DNA of 64,000 bases from Bolinopsis microptera (taxonomy: Eukaryota > Ctenophora > Tentaculata > Lobata > Bolinopsidae). A program made the translations under genes and the position numbers. Of the stretch, positions 49,601 through 63,520 are shown piece by piece; the stretch's first letter is position 1, and every line of letters begins with the position of its first letter. The notes beneath the pieces were generated by a model. That model saw only the letters and a program-made list of their open reading frames with translations. It made no database searches and was not told the origin of the DNA. The DNA lies in contig NC_087075.1 in NCBI RefSeq assembly GCF_026151205.1, positions 3,136,359 through 3,200,358 of the forward strand. The letters run 5' to 3'.

Positions 49601-52600
49601 TTGATGGAGTGCTGGTGAGGGTTGGCAGAGAAAATATAATTCTCCATCCACTTTTTAAGATGCTTCAGCAGCTGGTCGCAGAGCTTGTCATTAAACAGAG
49701 TGGAGAACAGTTCCATTAAGTGGGTCAGAACCTGAAGTTAAACAGATTAGCTAATTAGTTAATCACATTTAATTATATTAGCTAAGTAGATGATTGTTTT
49801 TGTTACCCCGCTTATACAGAATATAATTGAACAGAAACCCAGTTCAAATTGTTCGCCATCTAACAAAGTGTGAGTATGTTGTATGTGTAGACGAGGGAGG
49901 GTGGGGTCGGGGCACGAGCAGTGGCGTAACGTTGCCTGTTGGCGCCCCCTATTGGCATCAGGCACCCCCTCCCTAAAATTGAACAAATTAGGTGATTTTA
50001 GAAGATACGCCGGTAAAATCTCTTAAGGGGGGTGGGGGGGGGTGCACGAAAGGGGGAGGGGCCGGGGGCAGTAGAAAACATCCCTCACCTCCAGAAGATG
50101 GACAGTAAGATGTTTCCAGTCGGTAAGCTGAGTTAACAAGGGTCGGATCTCCTTGTGGACAGTGTCCAGTACTATGTCATCCTTTTTGTTCTTCTGGTAG
50201 AGCTGGATGGAGTCTTTAGCACAGAGCTGGAGCTCCTTGTCTGTGCCGGTGAGGATATCGTACATTACCTGAGAGATAAGGCTGGTGAAGAAGGCGTTAT
50301 CAGTGCAAATAGATTGGAATTTAAGATAATTTAGTAGTAGTGGTAGTAGTAGTAGTAAAGATAATGACTAACTATGTTATCTGCACAAATAATGACACTG
50401 GGATATCAAGTTTATAGTGTATACTGTATAGTGTATACACTACAAACACTAAAAACACTACAGGAGCGGCAGGAGGTAAAACGTGATATTAATATTTGGT
50501 CACACCACGTGACATTTAAACTCCAAACCTTGAAAATCTCAGGCTCGTGTTGAGTCAGATAATGGCAGTAGGAGAGGACTTTGAGAGCAGTTTTCTTCAG
50601 AAGAGTGATATTGGAGGATTTCTTGTAGCAGCTGAACTTGCTCAGTAGTTCCGCAGGAGAAAGACCACAAATAGTCAGTACTTCTTCCAGCTGCTTCTTC
50701 CTGCCCTGCCCTTCAGCAGTCGGCTGAGGGGAAGATGATTATGCTGACTTGATTAAGAACAGTTATTTCAAATGATTGAATTTGTTAGATATTGCCAAAC
50801 ATTGGGAAGGATGTTTCCAGGGGATCACTAACCGTAACATCCAGGGTAATGAGTCTCGGTTCTAGAGACGAGCAGAAAACAATTGACTCCATACAGGCGA
50901 GTTGTTTGGTCTCAGGAAGTGTGAATAGGGACTGCTTCTTAGGCCAAACCTGAACAAAGACTAGCTTTTAAAATTGGAGACAGATTTAATTTCTTCGTGA
51001 ATTCTATACAATGCGCGCGAAGTGGAGCGTGCTTGGCGCGTAAATCTTAAGAGCCACGTAAAGTCCGTTTGGCGGCCGCGCCATCCGCAATTCACTAACA
51101 AAGCAAAAGATCACATTTGCGGGAAACACTGCCAATCATAGTTAAAAACATCGGCATTTTATGAGTGAAAAAAATGCTCATAGATACACATTAACAAAAC
51201 GAACCGTCTCCGTTATAAGATCTTTGGGAAGGCTGGGAGGTTCCAACATTTCCTTGACGGTTTTACCGGTGACCTCGGAAAGTACCAATAATGCCTGTCT
51301 CGCTTGCTTTCTGACCACTGGATACGGAGACATAATATCTTTTACTAGCAAATGTACTACCCCGTGGAACACCTGAATAAACATTAACTTGTTACAAATC
51401 TGTTACACATCTGTTACACGTATGTGATATGTTGCACATCTGTTACAAATCTGTAACACATTTGTTACATAGATACATTTTTATAATTGTGATTGTTTCT
51501 ATTGTTTGTCTCTTGGCAATTACACAACAACTAATTAGACTTTCATCTGAATAATATAACACAACTTTAGCACAGTTAAAAACCCCTTATAAAACACCTT
51601 CTCCTGAGCGGCGCTTATAGCAGGTAACGGGTTAGGAGTGTTACAGTGTCTCATTATCTTCTCATAGAGAGCCTGGGCTCTACCCATGGTACCGTACGAC
51701 ACTTCCTCGTGTAGATCTAGTGGAATATGGGTTTTCGTGGATAACTTTGTTCATAATTATTAATACTGTGTAATGATTCTGGGGTTTGATTGGTCGATAG
51801 TCGAAGCTGATTGGTTAAATTCTGTCACGTGCCAAAAGATACGCCTCACCTCCCACTAGATTCCACAACTTTAACAGTCTCCTTAGATAATTTCGTTCAT
51901 ATTTTTTCGAATAATGGATACATTTTTGTTGAAATGATGGCACACATGCGAGGTAAGTACTATTAATTACCTATCATGATGTAAATTGTAGCGTTGATGA
52001 ACAATTGCTGATTTCGTATCGTCCTGAAGTTAATGTTGACAGTCAAATTAAAACACTAAACTAACATGACTATAAACATTTACATCGTGATGACTCAGTC
52101 ACACAATACACAATTACACAACCAGTCACATGATTGGTAAAGTCACGTGATAGCAATAACAAAGTCACGTGATAACACTAACAAAGTCACGTGATTACCA
52201 TAATAAGGGAGCATTGTTGATGAGCCACTCTATCGCAGTCACACCCCCGACCTTAGTGTACCAGGCCCGCTCATAACACAAGTCCACACAACTTATCCAC
52301 CAACACGTCAAAGAAGGGGATCTGGAACGCGCGCTCAGCGGACCCTAGTGGAAATAAAGAAATAGTAGACTTGATAGAAAGCTATCAATCAGAGGAAGGA
52401 ACTAACACCACGTGACACAGTACTAGTCTTGACTTCTTGGTGAGGAATGAAAATTAATTATTATCACAACACGTTTAAAAGCACTAAATAACAGTTCCTT
52501 ACCAAGAATATACTTGCAGGTTTCTGTAACAAGTCTTATAGCTTTCTCTCCAATGTTCGCTAGTTCACTCTGCTCCGAGCCCATACACTCAGCTATAACG

Positions 52601-55600
52601 TCTACTAGCACGTGTACATCCAGCGAGTTTGTGGACTGAGGTGGTTATTATCAAATCATCACACGTGTTATAAAGTCACGTGACGTCACGCCATGTTTTG
52701 TGACGTCACGCCATGTTTTGTGACTATAATCACGTGGCGCAAAAGAGAATTATGTTTAATAACAATTATACCAAAACTTTATTACTTCCACATGAGAAGC
52801 TAAACTCTAACAAATTAGAAGAGAAAAGAGAAAAAAAAAGATTATAAAAAGGAAGAAAAAAAAAAGAGAGAAAGAAGAAGCTAGAGAAAAGAAAAGAAAC
52901 TCCAACAAACTTACCTTCTTTTTTATTGGAAAGACACCAGACTGCTGAACAACTGTCAATAAAGAGAAATGCCTCACAACGCTCATCATAAACTGGGTGG
53001 TGTCCGTCCTTAACTGCTTGGTTGCTGTAGCTACAAACAAACTGAAACACAAGGAAATGTTCTAAAGCAGTATTATCTGTAAAATATATATAGTTAGTCT
53101 AATTATGATTTTCTGAAAACAAAACAGGGTAAGTTTTACGTTCTTGTTATAATAACTATGGATACGTTAGCAGCACCCATCTAATCATAGACTTCAAATC
53201 ACGCTCCATCATAGACTGTTTTACTCTGAATTTCACTCTGGAAATATTATCGAATCCTTTACTGTAATATTTTATAGTAACAAGTTAATAGCTTACTAAT
53301 TAGTTAATAGCTTACTAATTATTTAATAGCTTACCCCATCAAGGCAGTCTTGAAAGCACTTCTTGTAGGTTCGTCTGTGCAAACAAAGCTGTTTTTAGGG
53401 GCAACTTGAGGGTGGGGGGCTTGAGACTGCAATATTACACAATTACTCTTTATTGCTACAAAATTGGGAAAATGGTCACTTAATTGAACAAGGTTAACCT
53501 TACCCTTTCCTTTCATGAAATCTCAAAACAGTACTAACACGGTGTCACGTGGTGTTAGTAACACCACGTGACACAAACAGATAACTAAGCATGTAGGATG
53601 TTGCACCTGTTTTCTACTGATAGTAGCGAGAAGCTTCTGTATCTGCAACGTGGTATCACCAAGGTTTATCATGGCTATAATATAGCTCTGACACACGTGT
53701 AAACTGTGCTGCATGTAGAATAAGTCCTTGTTCGGGGACTTTAAGATGTGGAGGGCGTGATCAAGTACCTGAAATAGGGATTAGCCAATCATGAGCTAGT
53801 ATCTTAGACACTTGATATAATTCTCAAATTGATAACGAAGAATTCTTGTTTACATAAAAAATTATTGATTCATAATATACGATAAGTTCTAAAAACTACA
53901 TACTATTTTTAAGTAAATATTATGTAAATTAACACAATTAATATTAACGTTTAAACAACACTCCCGATTAAAACAAGGAATTCTCACCCTCTGAATAGGA
54001 AGCTTGACAGGGTAGTTGCAGTTTGGGAACCAAACCAGTACACTAGCTGCAGTAGCGTCTGGGTGGACGTACTCTAACTTTGGTGCGTCTTGTAGTGTCT
54101 TTCTGTTCCGTGCACCGCACTTACCTGCACGTGCAAATGGTTACAATTTCACACGGTGCACGTGCAAAGTAGTACACGTGCAAAGTACAAGGGTTAATAT
54201 GATGATATATAACCCCCGCCCCAGCACCTCGGTTGACGTTTACTAGAAGCAGTCCTTAGATTGCTCCTCTTTTTGCAGAATGATATGTATTGGTCTCAAA
54301 TCCTGCTCTAATTTTATCAGGTTAAACTTTACACAAATAAAAATAAATCCTTGTGTTTGAACAAGGTGAACATACCGAGCACTCTGAAAGCGGTTTTAGC
54401 GTTGTTGTCGTTCTCACTAGAGTTCTGCAGGGTTTGCCATAAAGACTGTATCAACTCAGCACGTACTGGCTTCCAGAGTTTTTTAATTAGTTAATTAATT
54501 AATTCTTTAGTATTTAACAAACTTTTACAGAATTATAGTTAGTTTATGAGTAAATATGGCGATTATTTTTAACAACTTGATCCAAACCATTAGAATATTT
54601 ACATTATGGACTACCACCTCATTCAGTTGAAACTTCAAAAAGTAACTTGATATATTAAGAGATATCCATAATATTACTTAAATATACCTCTATTTTATCA
54701 TAGAAGAAGTTTGGTTGTAAGTTATCAATACAGAGCTCCAGAGTTCGTAACCCTTGCGCTATTAACGTATTTGATCCTGCACCTCAAGGAAATTTGTTAT
54801 CAGAGAGTATTACAATTAATGGTACTTAAAAACGTTTTCCACATTTTTGTTATTATATAATACTAGAAAGCCCGTGGTAACAGGGACGAAGCTAGTAGTA
54901 TTCTTTGAAAGAAAGTTTTAATCGCATCAAAAAATATCCATCTCAACCGAAGATACAGCCGATTTAAATAGAAAACACTTTAAACACAACGTAATTACCA
55001 CAAAACCGATCAAAATGACGTTAAAACAATCTTTGCACGTGCACGTGCGCATTAAAACACCGTTGCTATGGAACGTTTTGGTTGTTACCTAAATTCCTAT
55101 TTTTCGTCTAATTTGCACGTGGGCGGTCGTACATACATACATACAACAAAAACAATTCTTTGAATTATTATATAACTAGAAAGCCCGTGGTAACAGGGAC
55201 GAAGCTAGTAGTATTCTTTGAAAGAAAGTTTTAATCGCATCAAAAAATATCCATCTCAACCGAAGATACAGCCGATTTAAATATAAAACACTTTAAACAC
55301 AACGTAATTACCACAAAACCGATCAAAATGACGTTAAACTTAAAACAATCTTTGCACGTGCATGTGTGCATTAAAACACCGTTGCTATGGAACCTTTTAG
55401 TTGTTACCTAAATTCCTATTTTTCATCTAATTTGCACGTGGGCGGTCGTACATACATACAGCAGAAATAATTCTCTGAATTATAGTAGAGATATACTAGA
55501 TCCGATTTTTATTCAATATTTTATGTCCCCGGGGGTTCCAAATAAGCGTTTGGAGGTTTTATATTTTTAGATTTAAAACGATAATAAGTAGTAACCCAAA

Positions 55601-58600
55601 AAATCTATTTCAACATTGATATAAAAATGTAAAGTATGTAAAATATCACAGGGTTTACCATTGAGAGCGGACACAAGGGGGTCCATTAGAGCAGGAAGAT
55701 AAGGCAGCAGATTACTCAGTCTGACTGGTACCTGTAGTTAATTAGCTTAATTAACAATTAACTCATTAATTATCTAGTAATTAATAAGTTTAACTCGCCA
55801 TCAATTTCACTCATTCACGAAACTTATCCGGGTTCACATTATAATAATGTTTGATATTAAACGGTTCATGGTTTATATTTAGTCAGTCACCAAAATGGGT
55901 ACGAAATAATCTTAGCATAAAATATTATCACGTGGTTACTGCAGCTGTCACGTGGTTACTGGCTCGTACCGTTAAACAGAGTTCTATAAAGATATCCTTC
56001 ATCTGTTGTTTGTGTACACCGCTCTGGAGTCTGTTCAGACTCTGCAGTAAACTGGGGAGGAGCGGGAGGAACTCACTATACATCTCATCATACTTCGTAC
56101 TGGTGCTGCCTGAGGTGTGAGGTCACTATTTAGCTTACTCGTTAATCAATTAAATAATCAATTAGTTGTACTGGTGCTGCCTGAGGTGTGAGGTCACTAT
56201 TTAGCTTACTCGTTAATCAATTAGATAATCAATTAGTTGTACTGGTGCTGCCTGAGGTGTGAGGTTACTATTTAGCTTACTCGTTAATCAATTAGATAAT
56301 CAATTAGTTGTACTGGTGCTGCCTGAGGTGTGAGCTTACTATTTAGCTTACTCGTTAATCAATTAGATAATCAATTAGTTGTACTGGTGCTGCCTGAGGT
56401 GTGAGCTTACTATTTAGCTTACTCGTTAATCAATTAAATAATCAATTAGTTGTACTGGTGCTGCCTGAGGTGTGAGGTTACTATTTAGCTTACTCGTTAA
56501 TCAATTAGATAATCAATTAGTTGTACTGGTGCTGCCTGAGGTGTGAGCTTACTATTTAGCTTACTCGTTAATCAATTAGATAATCAATTAGTTGTACTGG
56601 TGCTGCCTGAGGTGTGAGCTTACTATTTAGCTTACTCGTTAATCAATTAGATAATCAATTAGTTGTACTGGTGCTGCCTGAGGTGTGAGCTTACTATTTA
56701 GCTTACTCGTTAATCAATTAGATAATCAATTAGTTGTACTGGTGCTGCCTGAGGTGTGAGACCGTTACTATTTAGCTTACTCGTTAATCAATTAAATAAT
56801 CAATTAGTTGTACTGGTGCTGCCTGAGGTGTGAGCTTACTATTTAGCTTACTCGTTAATCAATTAAATAATCAATTAGTTGTACTGGTGCTGCCTGAGGT
56901 GTGAGGTTACTATTTAGCTTACTCGTTAATCAATTAGATAATCAATTAGTTGTACTGGTGCTGCCTGAGGTGTGAGCTTACTATTTAGCTTACTCGTTAA
57001 TCAATTAGATAATCAATTAGTTGTACTGGTGCTGCCTGAGGTGTGAGCTTACTATTTAGCTTACTCGTTAATCAATTAGATAATCAATTAGTTGTACTGG
57101 TGCTGCCTGAGGTGTGAGCTTACTATTTAGCTTACTCGTTAATCAATTAGATAATCAATTAGTTGTACTGGTGCTGCCTGAGGTGTGAGACCGTTACTAT
57201 TTAGCTTACTCGTTAATCAATTAAATAATCAATTAGTTGTACTGGTGCTGCCTGAGGTGTGAGCTTACTATTTAGCTTACTCGTTAATCAATTAGATAAT
57301 CAATTAGTTGTACTGGTGCTGCCTGAGGTGTGAGCTTACTATTTAGCTTACTCGTTAATCAATTAGATAATCAATTAGTTGTACTGGTGCTGCCTGAGGT
57401 GTGAGCTTACTATTTAGCTTACTCGTTAATCAATTAGATAATCAATTAGTTGTACTGGTGCTGCCTGAGGTGTGAGCTTACTATTTAGCTTACTCGTTAA
57501 TCAATTAAATAATCAATTAGTTGTACTGGTGCTGCCTGAGGTGGGAGGTTACTATTTAGCTTACTCGTTAATCAATTTAATAATCAATTAGTTGTATGGT
57601 TATCATTATTTTCTTACAATAAGAAACCTTATTCCAGTGCTTAAACCTCAGAATAACTGAATTACCTATAGCCCTGAAGAGTAGTCTCAGTAGCGTAAAG
57701 TAAGGAGCAGGATCTTTAGCAGTCTGCGCTAGCACCATACTCTGGTTAACTATCCTCTGTAGGTGAGGCTTCAGTATACCGTCCGCTTCCACGTCATCAC
57801 GGTCACCACCTGATAGTGAAAGTGAAAGTGAAAGTGAAACTGTTAATCGTACTCTTGACATCAATAAAGTCACCAACAACAAACAACAGCACGTATGAAC
57901 AAATCTAAACATGGTATATGAACCACGTGACTAAATTCAACAATCGAAAACAAAGCAAATATACTCGTACCCTGATTTTGAACGGAACCGAAGAGTAGTT
58001 TAAAGAGTCGGGTGTAAAGGACGGGTCTGTCGTTAGCGTCACTTTCTCCTAGTCCCATATCTTCCAGTTTGTTTACAAGGTATTTAGCTAGCTGACACGC
58101 GAATATAGCGGAGCAAGGAGAGTTGTGCAGCATGCTGTCTCTCGATACTGAAACACAAGATTTTATATTTTAGTGTGCTGTCTCTTGAGACTGAAACACA
58201 AGGTTTTATATTTTAGTGTGCTGTCTCTTGAGACTGAAACACAAGGTTTTATATTTTAGGGAGCTGTCTCTCGATACTGAAACACAAGGTTTTATATTTT
58301 AGTGTGCTGTCTCTTGAGAGTGAAACAAAAGGTTTTATATTTTAGTGTGCTGTCTCTCGACACTGAAACACAAGGTTTTATATTTTAGTGTGCTGTCTCT
58401 CGATACTGAAACACAAGGTTTTATATTTTAGTGTGCTGTCTCTTGAGACTGATTAAGGAATCAAACATGCAAAATTTAACAACTACTTCTCAAATATAGC
58501 TTCAAACATTAAAGCACAGATTAGTGCTAGACAAACTTTTGATCCTGGGGGTTTTAGTAGATATCTTAGGAACCCAACATCGAATTCGATGTATCTTAGG

Positions 58601-61600
58601 CCGGTAACACCAACTGAGGTGAGTGAAGTGATTCTAAAATTTAAGAATAAGTCAACACTGGATACCAAAATTGGGCCGATGAAAGTCGCAAACCATGATA
58701 GCAAGTTCACCGGTGTGATTTCTACTATCATAAACTCATCATTTACACAGGGCATATTTCCAACTGCTCTTAAAACTGCACGCGTAATCCCTATCCACAA
58801 GAGAGGTAGTAAGACAGATGTCACTAACTATAGACCCATATCTCTTCTTAGCTCATTCTCAAAAATTTACGAAAAGTTAATGCACACTAGAGTCCTTGAA
58901 TTTCTTGATAAAAACGGCTCTCTGTTCGAAAGCCAATACGGCTTTAGACCGGGGATGTCATGCGAGCATGCTATTCTTAATGCACAGAACTCTATCCTTC
59001 ATTACCTTGGCAGGAAACAAATTGCGGTGCTCCTACTGTTAGACTACTCCAAAGCTTTCGACCTACTTGAACATAAAATTTTGCTTAAAAAACTGGAACA
59101 CTACGGAATTAGAGGTATAGCACTAAGCTGGTTCGACTCCTATCTTCACGATCGTCATCAGTTCGTCACAGTCAACGGGGTTGATTCCAGTCCCAAGACG
59201 ATCAATTATGGTATTCCTCAAGGCTCTATTCTGGGCCCCCTACTCTTCGTCATCTATATAAACGACCTCCCCGGAATCTCAGACCTGGCCAAGTTCATAC
59301 TTTACGCCGATGATGCAAATATTATAGTCACGGGCCATAACGAGGAAGAAATTCAAAGTAAGCTCTCTATGATTGCAACACTTCTAGTGAATTGGGTAAG
59401 TAGCAACGGGCTTTCTTTAAACCTGAAGAAGACCCACTATATGGTCTTCAGTAACCGTAAAGTAGATTATTCCAAAATAAGTCTCAACATATCTGGAACA
59501 AACATTGAACGGGTTACTGAGGCACGGTTTCTGGGTGTTATAATTGATGAGAAACTAACATGGTGTAAACATATCACAGCGGTAAGATTAAAAATGAGTA
59601 GGTACATAGGCATCATGTTCAAATTAAAACGACATCTGCCCCTAAAAGTGCGACTACAACTCTACCATAGTTTTATTGAGGCACATGTTAACTACTGCTC
59701 GTTAGCCTGGGGATTCGCGGCAAAATGTCACATTGCATTGAGACATTATTCCGTAAACAAAAGCAAGGAATGCGGATGGTTATGCCAGGATATGTAAATT
59801 ACTTTTACAAAGACGGCAAATTGCCAGCTCACACCAGAGAAGCATTCTGCAAATTTGAGATTTTGACAATACACGGCATCATCGTAAAGAATGCGCTTAC
59901 ATTAATGCACCGCATGAAGCACTTTCCTAACACAGTACCTGTATCAATTAGAAATTTGTTTCCAGATAACATACCCACGCATGGTTCAAATCATGAGAAC
60001 AGTAGCGAATGGCTAGATACGTACAATAACCGATGTTTCAAAGCATCCATCTTTTTTAAAGGACCTTTACTAGCTCTAACAGACACCAACAAGAACATCA
60101 CGTCCCTACCTAGCTTATTTTCAATAAATATTTACAAATCGAACGCAAAACGCGTGCTTCTTGAGCAACAGTCAACACTAGCTAACTCAGAGGACAGCTG
60201 GCCAGCATTTCTGCTACACAACGTACCTGGTTTGAGGAAGTCCAATAGATGAGGGATGATTGAGTAATACAGCGACCAATAATCGCTAAATCATGACATC
60301 ATATCATAACATAACATAACATAGGACGACAGCAAACACACAATAAACGAGCAGTAATAAACAACGTTCGCTTAATGGACTGACATATTTCAGCATATTT
60401 TTCACTGCCAAAGCGCTGATAACAGCAAGCCTTACCCCACTCCGCGCGGCTTTTTAATGCACAAAATCTTAAAGATAATTCTCGCGATAAAATTTTCATC
60501 CTCACGCTTGAAAATTTCTAGAAATTAGAATAGCCGTATATTATAACAAACTATAGCAAGCAGAATTAAAAGATAAAAGGTTCTGGGACTTAAGTGGTAC
60601 AAATAAAATGAAAGGCATGCTGATGCTAATCATGCTTACGTACTGTAATGTGTCGAGAGTTTTTTTTTAAATTTTTACTATTTGACAAAATAATTGATCT
60701 TTTTAGTGTGAGTGTGATTTCAACTTTGAGTTTGAAAATATTTTGAAACGACTTTCGATATTATTGATTATTATATTATATTTAATAAACTGTCTCAAAG
60801 CCCTTAGAGGTGGCTCTATACGGGTCTTTACAACAACAACATGTACTTTAGACTTACAGATGTTTTCTTGCTAGAATAGTACAAGATACAAAAACAATTG
60901 TTGTGAAGACAAAAACAACAACTTAAGATATGAAAATATCTAAAGATATTAAAAGCACTTTAAACGAAACTCAGAACCATTTCCTTGTCAAGCTCACCCA
61001 TAAAGTAGTGTGGTATCATGGTAAGAGAATGGTTCTCTTGTATACTGTCTATCAGATAATCCATATTCGTCTCGAACACCTGAACAGTATTTGTAACTGA
61101 TTTGTTATAGTCATCAAATAAAACAGTAAAGCTAGCGCAGGTCTACAATTATCAGCACCATGTACTAATAACTAACGTTAACATTGAACAGTCATAGTTA
61201 GTTTAGGAAGATTAATCTTATAGAGAGTCTACTGCTATCCTCCCGGGATATATTAACCAATCATTAACTATCCCAACTATTAATTAAATTCACTTAATTA
61301 AATAATTAATTAACTAATCAACTATTAACTATCAACTATTAACCAATCATTAACTAAAAAGTAACACTATATTTCCCACTTAATCAGTTGACTCACCTCC
61401 CTGAAGGTGCTCCTGCTAGAATACACAAAGACACTAGCGAAGTGCTCCACAATATCCTTCTCCTCCTTCGACCTGATCTGGCTGTTGATGGCTGCCCGTA
61501 CGTACGTGACCCTGTTCGGCGGTGGTCCAACCTGAGGGACGGTGGCTAAAGTCAGGGAGGCAGTGAATGTGTGTTCAGTGGTTTGTAGGTTCCTTGGCTC

Positions 61601-63489
61601 CAGGGTTTGACAGCCAGAATTGGTTTGAAGCTCCGATAATATGGTGAGTACACAAAGATGATTCCCGTACTGTAGTGCGACACGTACCCTAGTGCGACAC
61701 GTACCCTAGTGCGAAACCTTCAAGATCGACACTGTCGCACTAGAGTACGCTACCTGGATCCTAGTGCGACACGTACCGTAGTGCGACAGAGAATTTTCAA
61801 GGCCGACACTGTCGCACTTCAGTGCGCTACCTGGACTGTAGTGCGACACGAACTAAAGTGCGACAAAACACTTAAATCACATTCAATAAAAAAAATTTGA
61901 CATTGCAATATCATGTTTTTAATCCGGCCATGACAGCATCCCGTTGATTCCAGATCCAGTGAGCGTAGAGGGGAGAGGAGGTTTGTGTTCCGACCCAGGT
62001 ACGTTCGTAGTAGTCAGCAAAGGAATCCATCTCCGGGGGAAGGGTTTCTTTCACTTTCAGCTGCGTCCAGGTATCCAGTATGTCTCCAAGGTCCACGAAG
62101 GCAATGGCACCGATCATCTGAAAGTACTTCCGTACTGCTGAGTTCTCTGCGTTGTATTCCGGGACTAAGTCATGTTACTGATGTTGTTCGATGCTTCGGT
62201 AGAATCATCGTGACCTTATATATGGCCCAAGCATATGAATTTGTTATCCCAATCGGAGATAACAAATTCATATGCTTGGATATACCTTCATACGAAGCGT
62301 GTGATAGGAATGAGGATCATATGCTGCTTACGAGTTACCCAGTGGATCACATACTGCATACGTGGCTTGAACTGACCCGAAGGAATTATGATCAGTGGAT
62401 CACTTCGAAATACATGATGTGTCGATGTGAACCGACGAATCGTATCCGCAAGATCACTTCGAAATAAGTGACGTGAACCGACCCGACGAGTCACCTAATG
62501 GTCCATAAAAAGGATAGGATGTGACCTGAACTTGGAAATAAGACAGGATCTTTGTCGCACTAGAGTACGCTACCTGGATCGTAGTGCGACACGTACGGTA
62601 GTGCGACAGAGGGTGTTTTTGTCGGACTTCGCACTAGAGTACGTGTCGCACTACAGTACGATTACCCACAAAGATAGAGAACACAATGTTTAAAATTGAT
62701 TATTCACAATTAACATGACCAATAAAAAACTCAACGACATTTTTGTTAGCATGATGTAACATGTCATAATATTATCCCTGTATCCAGAAACTAGCATAAT
62801 AAAGGTATATTATAAAGGTACGCACCTGTATCCGGTAGATGTTGAGGCATTTTAACCCGAATTTAAGGAGTCTAATAAACAGATAGGTCTCCCCTGGCTG
62901 GAACTTCTGTTGGTTTTGAGTAGGTGGGTGTTTGTAGGAACCCACCGTCCACGTGATCGTCTTTACTCCGCAAACTACCGGGGGAGAGAGAGTTTAGTTG
63001 GTATTGTTTAACTTTAACGTCGTTTAATAGCTTAGTTAACTTACAATTTGCTTGGAATTCATCATAAATTTGCTATTAGTTAATTGAACTGAATTTTTTA
63101 GATTTCGCAAACAGAAATTAGAAAATGAGTATGTTGAACATACTATGTTCTAACCCAGAGTTTAATTAATTTAATTCTAAATTTTTCTAACCCAAAGTTT
63201 TGACGAGGACTCTACAATCAGCTACAGCCACAGCTAGACTACTCTGTCCCTTCTTGTTGGACGCTGATGACATGGCTGCTTCGTTAAGAGCCTCCTGGTG
63301 CAACAGACATTATGTAAAGATAATAGTTGTGTATTTATTGGTATTAAAGGAACAGTACTGAAAAACAATACTGAAACAGATTTGCATTGCTTAAACAAAT
63401 ATAAAACTTAAATAGCGATAATATACGTTTTACGACAGAAAATAAGCGGTGATTTCAGTACCGATTTCATAAGCACGTCTGTGAAAGAG

Positions 63490-63520
<31 letters not shown>

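Noticed and set aside
49919-50042. Complete hAT element
   Set aside because: Only one end has a hAT-like terminus and the other is a G-run, so only a remnant is listed.
56098-57597. CRISPR-like array
   Set aside because: Whole 71-bp units are repeated with no unique spacers, in an animal gene intron.
61985-62467. Plus-strand 160-aa ORF
   Set aside because: Runs antisense to the transposase fragment and through the hairpin inside the MULE-like element; no protein features.
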